Below are positions 1-10,615 of a stretch of 64,000 nucleotides of DNA, one piece after another (the stretch's first letter is position 1; every line of letters starts with the position of its first letter). Position numbers and translations under genes: made by a program. This DNA comes from Episyrphus balteatus (Eukaryota; Arthropoda; Insecta; Diptera; Syrphidae): NCBI RefSeq assembly GCF_945859705.1, contig NC_079136.1:45167661-45231660 (forward strand). Direction: 5' to 3'. The notes beneath the pieces were generated by a model. That model was not told the origin of the DNA. It saw only the letters and a list, made by a program, of their open reading frames with translations, and made no database searches.

Positions 1-940
1 TTTTCGGGACGCCAACCCCCCGGCATTTTGAAAAACGCGAATCGGTCTGTATCTACTTAACTATTGGCTTGACTGAATAAGTTACTTAACCAAAGTTATA
101 GGTAGTGTAAATATCTTTTCTTGTGCATTCACAGTTTTTCATCGAGAACAACACTTTTGAGGTTATGTCGTTTTATTTTTTATATTTTCGGTTTTTTTAA
201 TTTTTCTCAGTCCTTATGATAGTTACATAATTTTTTAGCATCATAAAAGTTGGATGTTTGACTTAAAACAAAATATTTATACCACATTATTGTAAGTTTT
301 AACATTATTTTTTGTTCTTTAAATATTTAATTAATATTTAGGGGAAATTGTCCGACCCACCTTAATAATGGGAAACACACTCCCACTCATATCATATTTT
401 TCTTGTCTATACATAACGTACACGATAAAGCCTTCTTTTCATACCTTATGGAAAAACATATTAGTATATTGTTTGAAGATATTGAGAGGGATTACTCTTT
501 AAAGTTCGGTATCTTTGGTTTGAAAAGTCGTATAATCTTCAAAAGTATACCAAATTAATGGAAATTTGATGCTCTACAACTTTTGTGATAACAAAAAATT
601 ATGTAACTATCATAGTGACTAAGAAAAATTAAAAAAACCGAAAAAAATAAAAAAAAACGACATAACCTCAAAAGTGTTGTCCTCGCTGAAAAACAGTGAA
701 TGCACAAGAAAAGTTAATTATTTTAACTACAACTTTGGTTGAGTAACTTATTCGGTCAAGCCAGTAGTTAAGTAGATATAGACCAATTCGCGTTTTTCAA
801 AATGGTGGATTTCGCCAGGGGGTTGGCGTCCCGAAAACCAGGACTTAAGCTTTTCTAATACCCTTCTCTCAGATTTGAAAAAATCAGCCGTCCTGTATTT
901 CGTTCCACGAAAAAGTCTATCTTTCCTGTACTATTAACGT
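1..940. repeat. Foldback element, family A, copy 1 (left end cut by window)
   Basis: The left arm (1 to about 280) is repeated in reverse complement at about 585-840. Shared landmarks are the GGGACGCCAACCCC block at 5-20 and its complement near 820-835, and the AACTTTGGTTGAGTAACTTA block at 729-748. The right arm runs on to TTTCCTGTACTA near 935. The spacer (about 280-585) is AT-rich and has no coding capacity. The same family recurs at 14611-16514. It resembles non-autonomous foldback elements. No target duplication can be seen because the left end is outside the window. Confidence 0.8.
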
Positions 941-2035
941 CGTCTCCACTGTTAGGGTTGTACGTGTAGTTCTGGTGTGCATCTTACGAAGTCAGCATTA
1001 CCACAGCTTGTGCAGAAAAAAATTTAAGTTTAATTTTGATGATTACCATTGCCATTTCAAATTCACAAAACCTATTAACTTGAATTGATAACATAGCTAG
1101 CAAGGTAACTCGATTTAATATTTTTTGCAAAAAAAAAGTACGCATACGCCCGAGTGTTTTTTTTTTCAACTTTAAAATCATACTTTGTAAAGGATTTAAC
1201 AGACAAAACAAAGTTAAATCAATATTTTCACAGTGGTTTTTAAAGTTTATGTACATAAACCAAATCAACATCAACAAAGGTCACATTTACACACCCCAAC
1301 CTCTCAAAAAAAAAAAAAAAACTTCTGCATCTATGTATACCTACTCTTTTCGCGTTTATTCTTTGATAAAACAAAACGCACGTAAGCTGTATGCTAATAT
1401 ATTTTTTTTTTTCCACTTTCACCGTGAATAGGTGCATATATAGACAGATTATTACAGCTTTGGTGTATGCATTTTGCTATAAAAAAAATAGAAGAAAAAA
1501 AAACACAAAACCCAAACAAAAGCGGGATGCGTCAACATAGTAGACACACACTCAATTGTTAACGCGCTCTTTACAAAAGGATTTATAAATGTTTTATGTA
1601 TGTTTTTGCCTGCACCTTTTTGCTTAAGCACTTGTACTTTTTTTTAAACTGAGAATGAATAAAAAAAAAATGCAAATAGGCTTAGTTTTGTGTTTGTGTT
1701 CAGAAAAAGGTGTAAAGTGCGTTTCAATGAATTGTATAGCAAGCTCGTGCTTTAAGCCTTTAAAATTAATCAATGAACTTTTTTGTAATAATGCAATGGA
1801 CGTAAGGACGGATAATAAGTAACTGAAAACTTGTGTTTATAATAAAGAATCGCCAATTAAGGAACTATTCAATCTAAACCTGGGAAGACGTTAAGCTTAT
1901 TTTGTTATTACATAAGTGTGATTTTGATGGCTTATCTAAAGCGGATATATATTTTCAACATCAAAGAAGCAATAGAAAATGCATTGGAGCATGTATAATA
2001 GGACATTTATTGAGTTAAAATTACTATTCAAAATT
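941..2035. other. AT-rich spacer, no gene seen
   Basis: Contains long A and T runs and one copy of the recurrent GTACGCATACGCC motif (1138-1150). The short open frames here fall in homopolymer-rich DNA and have no recognisable domain. Confidence 0.5.
1138..1150 (+). repeat. Recurrent A-run plus GTACGCATACGCC motif
   Basis: An A-run is followed by GTACGCATACGCC and then CGAGTG. Near-identical motifs, each with the A-run on the same side, occur at 14576-14587 and 58951-58964 (plus strand) and at 36971-36983 and 46931-46943 (minus strand). Origin unknown; it could be the end of a dispersed element. Confidence 0.6.
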
Positions 2036-2402
2036 TAATTTATATCAATTGGCCATTTATATTATAGAGAGGTTCTTGGAAATGCAATCCAATTGCGGCG
2101 CGCCGGCCGTTAGACGTTATAGAGGTCAAAAGGTCACGAAAATCAGTTTTTCGCATATATCTCGCAACCTGTTGCTCGGAGGTCAATAGGGGTCTAGAAA
2201 AAATGTTCGTCATAAAATTTTCTACAATTTTCGTGACCTTTTGACCTCTATAACGTCTAACGCCGCGCCGGCACGATAACAATGTCGATTTTTCTTATGT
2301 TCATTACAAAGTCGTAACGAAGGTTTATACCAAAATTCAGCCCAATACGAATTTTTCCGCAGATTGGGTAAAAAATGCCCAAAATTACTGGGCTATTATA
2401 GG
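2035..2402. repeat. Dispersed TIR element, family B, copy 1 (partial)
   Basis: A 35-bp perfect inverted repeat pairs 2109-2143 with 2227-2261. The right end (about 2379-2400) matches the terminus ATAGCCCAGTAATTTTAGG of the second copy at 32146-32583. The sequence between (AGAGGTCAAAAGGTCACGAA, GCATATATCTCG) is shared by both copies. No intact left terminus was found, so this copy is probably truncated or rearranged. Confidence 0.7.
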
Positions 2403-2844
2403 TATAATGAAAACTTTCTCTATAAATATAATATAATGATGTTGTTAGCCCCTAAAAGAACCCGGGTAAAAGTCCTATAAGAACTTTCTAATGTGTAAAA
2501 TAGAAAGTAAATGTTTAAAAGTAAATGGACTCTTTTAGGTCTTCTCTCGCAAGTCGCAACCATTAAAATGTCCCTAGCCCAGTCGAAATAAACATTTCAA
2601 ATGAAAAAAAAAAATTAAATAGTGAAATTTCTTTCATAGGATGGTAGAGGAGGTCACAGAGAGCTTAAGACGAGTTTTTCGTGAAAATCGAGCTTGAGCC
2701 AAAGCAGCCATCTTGGATTTCATTAAAAAACAAGTTTAAGTGAATAACTCGGCCATTTTTAATTTTTGATAAAAAAAGCGAAAAAACTTGTAGAAAATTT
2801 TATTTTCTACAACTTTTATTTACATACAATACTATTCCCTTACT
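2402..2844. other. AT-rich DNA, no gene seen
   Basis: No open frame of note. The later part reads like the outer, diverged portion of the palindrome at 2845-3609. Confidence 0.4.
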
Positions 2845-3609
2845 TACAATAGTCGGAAAAAGTATTTTGACAAAATGAATATTTTTCGAACTGATGCGAA
2901 TAATCTAGGGGCTTGTTAGCAAAGTTTTTGATGAAAGGATGGCATTTTTCAAAAGCAAACTTTTTTGAGTCAATCCGCGTTTTAAAGTGAATTCTTCAAA
3001 ATGCGTCTATTTTTTTTTTTTTTAGTGCATTTTTCATTTTTTGTCCATTTGTGGTAAATTTTAAATAATATAATCAATCACTCCACTTAAAATAAAAATA
3101 ATTTTAATAATTTTTTATTATTTTTGTTATTTTTTTCTTCGTTATAATATAATCATATTTTTGTGTTTTCATATTTGGTAATTTATAGTTTCCCGCAATA
3201 ATTTCAGTTCTCCACAGATTTTTTTAACAGACCCACCAAAATAATGACTTGCAACAGAAGATGCACTAATTTCAATGTTTAGTTCCGCTGTTTTGCCCAC
3301 TTTTTTACAAATCGGAGCCTTAACAAGTCTGTCAGTTTTATGCGTGCTTGAAACACGTAAAATGCATTACCTTACCTTGACAACATTGAAAAAGAACGTT
3401 TGTCAAAATACTTTTTTCCCTCAGAAATTAGCACTTTTTATACAAAAAAATGCAGCCTCGAAGCATAATACCAACTATATGACTGACATTGACCATCATG
3501 AGATTCACCATAATACAACTTCCTTATTTTATATTTAACCATATTACAGATTATTCGCATCAGTTAGAAAAATGTTCATTTTGTCAAAATACTTTTTCCG
3601 ACTATTGTA
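2845..3609. repeat. Palindromic repeat with 61-bp arms
   Basis: The arm 2845-2905 is repeated in reverse complement at 3548-3609, including the block AAGTATTTTGACAAAATGAA, with a few mismatches. The 640-bp spacer has no clear coding sequence and carries a small insertion at 3077-3143 with its own 12-bp flanking duplication. Confidence 0.75.
3065..3155. mobile_element. Truncated copy of the hammerhead-carrying element, with 12-bp duplication
   Basis: ATAATATAATCA occurs at 3065-3076 and again at 3144-3155. The 67 nt between them (3077-3143) match, in reverse complement, the first ~70 nt of the hammerhead element at 54726-54951 (landmarks CACTCCACTTAAAAT and the CTTCGT end). The ribozyme part is absent. 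Confidence 0.7.
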
Positions 3610-3683
3610 GCTTAAACGTCTTAAACTTTATACCCTCTTTGAGTATAGATTTTAAGTTAAACGCAATATGGGGGAGTTTTTAT

Positions 3684-4016
3684 ATCATATTTATTAAAAA
3701 TAAACGGTGTTCAGGAAAAAACAATTCGACTGTTAACAGTCAAATATTTCTTCAGTGCCATAGCAAGGAAATAAAAATAGCTACAATTTATCCTCTTTGA
3801 AGACTTGTAGCAACTATATAATTCGCAGTTGCTCTATGCAGCTCGGATTATATGGAGTCTCGATTTATTCGGGAAAATATGCGTCAAGACAAGGTGTAAT
3901 GGTCATCTTCTGATGAGTCCAACCATTACATCGGGGCGAAACGCATATATGAACACTTTTATGCTGGTTTTTATATTTTTTATATTTTCATGATTTTAAA
4001 TCATATTTATTAAAAA
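3684..4016 (+). mobile_element. 299-bp insertion carrying a hammerhead ribozyme, bounded by 17-bp direct repeats
   Basis: ATCATATTTATTAAAAA is present at 3684-3700 and again, perfectly, at 4000-4016. The 299 bp between them have no coding capacity but hold the complete hammerhead motif at 3877-3948. A run of A follows the right repeat (to about 4033). The repeats may be a target-site duplication or terminal repeats of the element itself; the sequence alone does not decide. Confidence 0.6.
3877..3948 (+). ncRNA. Hammerhead ribozyme, type III layout, complete core
   Basis: A self-cleaving RNA motif. Stem III pairs 3877-3884 (ATATGCGT) with 3941-3948 (ACGCATAT). The cleavage triplet is GTC, with C17 at 3885. 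Stem I pairs AAGA (3886-3889) with TCTT (3906-3909). The conserved CTGATGA box is at 3910-3916. Stem II pairs GTCC (3917-3920) with GGGC (3934-3937), followed by GAA at 3938-3940 and A15.1 at 3941. Loop I TGTAATGGT (3895-3903) is perfectly complementary to loop II ACCATTACA (3922-3930), a 9-nt kissing interaction. Every nucleotide of the known catalytic core is present, so cleavage after 3885 is predicted. Activity itself is inference. Confidence 0.88.
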
Positions 4017-4199
4017 AAAAAAAAAAAAAAAAAAGTTTTTATATGTTTTTGAGGGTGAAAAATCTGGTTTTTGCGAATTCTTAAATTTTTTTAAACCAAA
4101 GGTAATATTTTAACATTAAATTGAACAAAAAAAAGAATTATACAGTTTTTAAATTTTTTGAAATAAAAAAAAAAATGAATCGGTTTATTAATTCCAGAG

Positions 4200-5190
4200 A
4201 TATGACCAACTGCAGTTCATAACTTTTCTATCTTTTTTTTTATTATTATTATTAACAACACCAAAATATACTTTTCTATTAGTTTTTGGGGTGCTGATTC
4301 CGAATCTGAAGTCAGAAAAATTTGATTGGCCTTCGTTTTTTAAATATTACCGTTAAAAATGTCAAAAACGTAATTTTGGCTGTTTTCGAGGTTATGTTTT
4401 TATGTGGAGTAATTCAATATGAATAAAAAATAAAAACGGTGCCTATAAGAGCTAGTTTTATTCTTTCGAAAAATGTTTAAATCTTCCCGATATCTCTTTT
4501 ATTGCCCGAGATATTTCAAATTTAAGTAGCAGTCTTTGAATCAGAAACAACACTGGCCAACCAAATTAAACTTTTTTTTGCCACAAGAATCAAAATATAC
4601 TTTTCTGAAGGTTTTTGGGTTGCTGAACTCGAATCCACAGTCAGAAAAATTGTATTAGCCTTCGTTCTTGAAATATTACCGTTTTAAAATGCAAAAAAGG
4701 TTTTTTTTATAACGGTTATATTTCAAGAACGGATGCAAATAGAATTTTTCCGATTGCGGATTTGAGTTCACCAACTCGAAAACCTTTAGAAAAGTATATT
4801 TTGGTTCTTGTGGCAAAAATTCTGTGACCAGTGACTTAAACTTTAGATAAAGTTTAGTTTCTCTTTGGCTTATTAACTGAAACTTAAGATATCTCGAGCA
4901 ATGAAAAAGATATCGGGAACATTTTAAACAGTTTTTGAAAGAAGAATATCTGTTCTTATAATAACCGTTACAAATTTGTTTATAATGAATTACCCCACAT
5001 AAAAACAGAGCCTCGAAAACAGCCAAAATTACGTTTTTTAGCATTTTATAACGGTAATATTTCAAAAACGGAGGCCAATCAAATTTTTCTGACTTCAGAT
5101 TCGGAATTAGCACCCCAAAAACTACTAGAAAAGTATATTTTGGTTCTTGTGGCAAAAAAAAAAGTTAAATTTTGTTGACCAGTGCAATTG
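4200..5190. repeat. Composite foldback, family C, copy 1
   Basis: The segment at about 4260-4412 recurs in reverse complement at about 4985-5150 (landmarks CCAAAATATACTTTTCT, GATTCCGAATCTGAAGTCAG, AATATTACCGTT). A second pair is nested inside: 4548-4700 with about 4712-4840. The outermost right end, GTTGACCAGTG near 5180, is the complement of CACTGGCCAAC at 4549. The long open frame on the minus strand here is a by-product of the repeat. Related fragments are at 21050-21240, 24300-24490 and 53500-54480. Confidence 0.75.
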
Positions 5191-7571
5191 GCCATATTAT
5201 ATTAAAAAAAATGTAAAAACTCTCTATACTTTTGTAAGATTTGTTTTCGTTTGAAAATTTTTTAATAAAATAAAACTATTTTTTTAAAGCGGCTCTAAAT
5301 ATTTAAAATTTTTATTTTATTTTATTTAAAAATGTTAGCAAAAATATATTGTTATACAAGAAATTAAATGGCATACTTCATTTGGAGGTCCAAATCAAAC
5401 TTTGTGGAGAATTTTTGTTTTTTTGTGTTCATTTCATAATCTCCAAATTGAAACTATTTTTTATTGAGAGTGTTTTCAGAAGAAACTTAAAACCAAATTG
5501 CCTGCAAGTAAAAACTGCAAAGCACGAAACTAGGAATAATAGTCACACACAAAATTTAGTTTCGCCTTGATTGCAAAGTTTAAATAGAATACATTGTATT
5601 TAAAGCTTTTTAAGGGTCATTGTATCAAATTAATTCAAGTGGCACTATTAATTCTATGAAAACAAAAATCTCCAAAAAAATACAATTAACCCAGAAAAGC
5701 AAAAAAAAAAACACTTTTAAAACAAAACAAAAACTTCCCGAATCTTCTCCATGGCTAATAACACAAAGAGATATACTTTTATTCTCTTTATGTACGAATG
5801 TGAGAAAGAGAAAATTAAAAGAAAATAATGTACGGAACCATGCGAGACCAGGAGACCAGAAGACACTTAAAAAATAAAGTTGTTCCGTAGCCCCAGAGCT
5901 TTTGCACTAAATATCTTGCCCCACACACAAAACTGAATGCAACATTTGTATTATTCTAATACTACTGGCTTACTCATTTTATACCCAGGCTGCACCACTG
6001 ACACAGTTTAATTTCAATTAAAAAGGAACAAAATTAGAAAAAAAAAGAGAAAAAAAAAAACATGAAGAAGAAAACATATTTGTGTGCTTATTTTTTTCTT
6101 AATCTACTCTCTTTAGAGCTGGAAGAAGTCTTTTTTTTCTTCTGTTTTTGTAATTCTAAATAGAGTGTGGTGTTATAGTGTATGGCAACCAAGTCCTATT
6201 TGGATGGAGTCTACCCCCAACTTCCGTCTCCGTCGTCCAGCGACTTCGTCGTCGTAGTCGTTTTCGACGTATTCGCTGCTACACAAACATTTCAGACTTC
6301 CTCTTTATTTACACACTGAGAGAGTATACAAACCTCCCCAATTCCAAAAAAAAAAAAATATAACGAAACCATACTGGCAACCTCTAGGCCATCGCTCACA
6401 ATGAACACGAGGAGGTTTTACTCCATACCACGGGTGTTTGGTTGGGTCTAAGTTGATTTTTTTTTGCGTATATTTGTTGCCATTTTAGAGGGAAGAAGTA
6501 TACTTTCCCGGTCCAAACCAAACCAAACCACTTTCCTAACCTATAGTGATGGCATAGTTGACTCTAATGTCTGCTGACTTTTGCATCAGGACAGGAGTCT
6601 TGTTTATGAGCCACCAGTACCAGCACACCAGTACCCAGTAACCAGTGTACCACATTGCAGTTTTCAGAAGCTAGTAGAAGCCGGCTTTGTTACCACCATC
6701 AACATCGTGCAAAGAGAAGTGCACATCCAAGGCGAACATCAGAGGTATTATCAACGTAAATATTTTCCACGATTCCGGGGGCATAGGCATAAATAAGTTC
6801 ATTTAGGAGGCAGAGTAGTAACAGCGAGTAGTGTCCTGATGGCATACAAGGAACTCTCGTATACCTTCACGTCGTCGTCAGAGAGTAGTCCTTTTATGTG
6901 AGAAAGTTTGCAATATAGACAATATGCAGCGTAAGACTGTGTGTAAGTGTGTTAAAGGTATGCGTTTTGTAATGCATGGAATACTTACCTTTTAGGAAGT
7001 GTGTGCGGTTTCGGTCATAAAATATGTAGAAGCATTCGAGAGAGAGAGACACACAGAATAGATATGTTGCCATTTTTAGTGGTTAATGTCTGTGCTAAAA
7101 GGTATGTTGTATACCGGGGCTGCATTAAGGATTGTAATTAGTTTATCCGAATTTCGAAGGCATATCAGTATTATAGTAGATGGGAAGTAAAGTTCTATGT
7201 TTATGGAGGGAATGGATGGTGTAAGAGTTGTTTCTAAGGGATATGCTATAGCAATACAATGGAATGACCATCAGACTAATGAGAAGGAGCTCTTGAAAAC
7301 AAGTTGTCATATAAAGTCAGTAAATAGAGTGAATACTTTTTGAAGTAGTTCAAGTAACCGCATCGTAATGAAAAGTGCTTTGGAATACTAAATGTATAAC
7401 AAGAAAAGTCGGTGATAAATTCTTTTATGAAGTGAAAAATCATTCTAAAAATGTGTATGACAATCTGCTTAAATTAATTTTTTTTTTTTTTTTTGATTGA
7501 AAAAGTCGATTTATTCAACTTTACTTAAATTAATTTTAATTTACAAGTGACCTGGAGACCTGTGCTTAGAG
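5191..7571. other. Mostly single-copy DNA, no gene recognised
   Basis: From about 5880 the base composition is less AT-rich than the flanking repeats and I find no match to the repeat families of this window. It has several short open frames (for example 6581-6796) without a recognisable domain or splice context. It could be intronic or intergenic DNA with regulatory content. A T-run at about 7479-7494 precedes the hAT-like element. Confidence 0.4.
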
Positions 7572-9083
7572 CAGTGCCGGTTTAAGCACTACCGGCGCCC
7601 CTGGGCAAGATTGTAAGTGGCGCCTCTAAAAAAAAAATCATTTTAAAACAATTTTTTAAAATCACGAAAAAGGTACTTGTTAATGCAGTTTACCTTTATC
7701 TCTGACTTTTTTGTTTAAACACATTTAAACAGATGTAGAACCAGTAGGTAAAGTTGGGTTTATTTGAACAATATTTTTCAAAATCTTTTTCAACTACATA
7801 AATGTCGTTTTCGAATAGAATCTTTCAATATTTCATTCATTCTGAAATCAAATAAAAAAGGTTGAATCGCTTCCACTCAATTCTGTTTGTTGAAAAATCA
7901 AAAAAAAAAAATGTTTTTGTTTTTTCACTAGCAGAATTTGTTTGACGTTTAATAGTTTAATGTCGTTTTCAATTGGCTCTTCGGAAGCGTCCGGAATCAT
8001 TCAGAAGCCTTCTGAAAGTCTTTTATTCGCACGAATATGACAGACAAAACGCTATTCAGGATAAAAGTCCTCTTCTTGAATTCAAAACAGAATTCACTCA
8101 AAACCACTAATATTGAAATAATACAACGTAAAACCAAATTTCCTAGTATAAAATTTCAGAATTGAGTGGAAGCGATTCAGACTGTTTTATTGGATTTAAG
8201 AATGAGTGAATCCTTGAGTGAAACCACTCGAAAACGACATAAGTATGAGTGATTTTGAGTGAATTCTGTTTTGAAATCTCTTCTGACAGGCGAGGCATTT
8301 TTGTGTGAATAAATAAATGCTTTCAGTAGGCTTCTTACTCTATTTTTTTATTCTCACACACAAACGTAGTTTTTATGAGAAATGGAAGAGCTGTCAATTT
8401 TTCAAGAGTTGGGAAATGATCTCGGGAGTATTTCTCGCGTTTAGTTTCAAATAAATGAAAATTGTGGACAGTAAGAATAATAAAACCGAAAGTTTTAGAT
8501 TGCTTATGTTGCACCTACATATTTGTAACTAATGTAAATCTTCATCTATTTAATTCTTTAAAGTACAATATTTTACAAATAACCCATTTTAATTCTGTTT
8601 TGACACATAAATATATGACAGTACAGCTGAGCTGATTGATATCAATTTTTTTCGGTCCAGTTCTGTTTTTTTATTCATTACAGTCTGGATATCGTCGGTT
8701 TATTCTATTGCATATCCGAAAAAAATAAATAAACACACTCCATCTTTATATTACCAGCTATGATTAAGTGATTTAAATATAGGGGCACCTTTGCAAAAAT
8801 TAAATTGGTTTGAGGAATATAAGGATTGCTTTAGTCTTTCAAGAGAAATTGGGGCACCTTTTTCTTCAAAGATGAACGAAGATCAACCCAAAATTGGGGG
8901 GCGCCTTCATTCTTCAAAATGTTTAGGCGCCTTTGTCAAAGTAAATATTATTAAAACATCTACTGGAAAGATTTCATTATTTATATAGACTTTTATAAAA
9001 GTTCGGGGCGCCTTCGGCGGCCCTCAATCCTTGCGCCCCTGGGCGACGGCCCAGGCTGCCCCCCCCCCCTAAAACCGGCCCTG
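7572..9083. mobile_element. hAT-like non-autonomous element, 1.5 kb
   Basis: The left end begins CAGTGCCGGTTTAAG and reads into GCGCCCCTGGGCAAG. The right end is its imperfect complement (CTTGCGCCCCTGGGCGACGG ... AAAACCGGCCCTG, to 9083). The CAGNGCCGG terminus is typical of hAT elements. The 8 bp next to each end (GCTTAGAG and CTTTTAAG) match only partly, so the duplication has decayed or the boundary is off. It has no transposase. It contains a second nested inverted repeat at about 7800-8290. Confidence 0.7.
7800..8290. repeat. Inverted repeat nested in the hAT-like element
   Basis: TTGAATCGCTTCCACTCAAT near 7861 is the complement of ATTGAGTGGAAGCGATTCA near 8161. TTCAAAACAGAATTCACTCA near 8080 is the complement of TGAGTGAATTCTGTTTTGAA near 8256. 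The two pairs overlap in an interleaved way, suggesting one palindromic element rearranged or inserted into another. Confidence 0.65.
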
Positions 9084-9276
9084 CTTTTAAGTCTTAATGA
9101 AAATGAAAAAGGTTATATGGCCGAAGATAGCTTATAGCTCTTTTTAAACAAATTTTAAGTTCAATATATTTTAATGATGGGAGTTTTTGTTCTAATGAAT
9201 ATTAGCTCCTGGAATTTGATACCAAGCAACCACAGCTTTGACAAGTTTGGTTCGACTATATTAGATTAATAGTTCG

Positions 9277-9545
9277 TACACTGAAGGAAAAAACAACTCA
9301 AAAGTTAAAATCAACGAAAACCACGTTAATTCAACTATATTTCAACTTTGAAAAAAGCATACATTTAAATAAAAAAGAAAAAATTGGCAGCTATTAAGGA
9401 TTGGTCCTCTAACTCTTGGGTCATCAGGCGAATAATTTGTCAACGTGTTATCTTTGGAAAGAAAAATGTTTTATGTTATTTTTTTCACATTAAAATTAAC
9501 GTTGACTATAATAACATTCTGCTTGGCATTTTTTCCCTCAGTGTA
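9277..9545. mobile_element. MITE, family H, copy 1 (TACACTGAGGG termini)
   Basis: The terminus TACACTGAAGGAAAAAA at the left is the complement of TTTTTTCCCTCAGTGTA at the right. Removing the outer TA leaves CACTG...CAGTG ends flanked by TA, as in Tc1/mariner-type MITEs. Internally, GGCAG at 9386 begins a degenerate match to the tRNA-like segment of copy 2 (59680-60133). Confidence 0.8.
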
Positions 9546-9954
9546 ATTACTCAATTTTCGCGAATTAGACTTCCCACATGTATTACCGCTTTCATGAATT
9601 TGAATTTGATTGTTAATTTTTACTTTTTAGTCCACGAAACGCGAGCTGATAGAAAATTTTGACTTCGCATTCGATCTTAGTACCTCAAAAATCTTCGAAA
9701 AGTTCATAAAACTAAATAAAACAAAACCCTTAATGTCCAGTGTTATTGACAAACATTTCTTTCGATTGGTTCTTTTTGCAATATTTTTAATTAAGTCAAA
9801 ATGTGACATTAATCGCCCTGATTTTATTAAGCCTCTCCTTTCACACCTTATGCACTACATTGTCCATATTTTTAACACGAAAATCATGTCAATTACTTCT
9901 TCTATTCAGGGAAAAAGGTCGAAGATAATACCTATATGTCACCGAAAAAAACCA
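9546..9954. other. AT-rich spacer, no gene seen
   Basis: Short open frames on both strands overlap here but none has a recognisable motif. Confidence 0.4.
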
Positions 9955-10615
9955 ATATCAATTTAACATTTTTTAAATATAAAATTAACATTTTTTAAAT
10001 ATCAGCCAAAAATGCTCTATAATATGTGTTTGATGATATTTAAAAAGTTAAAACAATATTTTTATTATCAGGTTGATATTTAAATGTCACATTTTGGAAA
10101 TTTTTTTTGATATTTTTTTATCATTTTCTCATATCAATTTCTCATTCCAAATTGTTGAAAAATATTAAAGAAAAAAATTCTTAATGTGTACTAATTTAAA
10201 GACGCTTTGTGTTTTTTCGAAGTAAAATGTATGATTTACTGAGAAAATTTGATCGGCAATAAGATTTTAATTCACATAGTTTGGGAGAAAATAACAAACA
10301 AGAAAACAATCATATCACCTATAAACTACAATAGACAAAATTATATCACCACTATTTTGTAAATAATATTCACTTTCAGTAATGTTTTGAAAAAAGAAAG
10401 AAAATACTTAAAATAATAAAAATAAAAACAAAGAAAAAGAAAGAAATAGGTTTCATTATAATAAACTAAAACGTAAAATCTAGTCAACATTTTTTTTTTT
10501 TTTTTTTGACGGGAGGAAATCTTCAAAAGACACTTGGCGTATTCGATACCAAGTAGTGTGGGACTCTTAACCACTAAAACCATCTAGTCAACATTGATAT
10601 TTTAATTGTGTTAGT
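9955..10615. mobile_element. MITE, family D, copy 1 (right end lost)
   Basis: It starts ATATCAATTTAACATTTTTT and is collinear with the complete copy at 52827-53474 until about 10615, where the similarity stops. It is interrupted by a LINE 3' stub at 10493-10581. A third fragment, in reverse complement, is at about 40790-40895. Confidence 0.75.
10479..10595 (-). mobile_element. Short 3' stub of a Jockey-type LINE with 14-bp target duplication
   Basis: ATCTAGTCAACATT is present on both sides (10479-10492 and 10582-10595). Between them lie a T-run and about 75 bp starting GACGGGAGGAAATCTTC, which is the 3' end of the LINE at 53611-54363. On the minus strand it ends in poly(A). The family D copy at 52827-53474 holds the same target once, uninterrupted (53333-53346), and serves as the empty site. 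Extreme 5' truncation, or a SINE that borrowed the LINE tail, would both fit. Confidence 0.85.

Noticed and set aside
4676..5155. 159-residue open frame on the minus strand
   Set aside because: It lies wholly inside a palindromic repeat and its two halves are translations of the same repeated DNA. No known domain.
6581..6796. 71-residue open frame in single-copy DNA
   Set aside because: No recognisable domain, no splice signals in frame, and length within chance expectation.
7564..9091. An 8-bp target duplication for the first hAT-like element
   Set aside because: GCTTAGAG and CTTTTAAG agree at only about half of the positions, so it is not counted as evidence.
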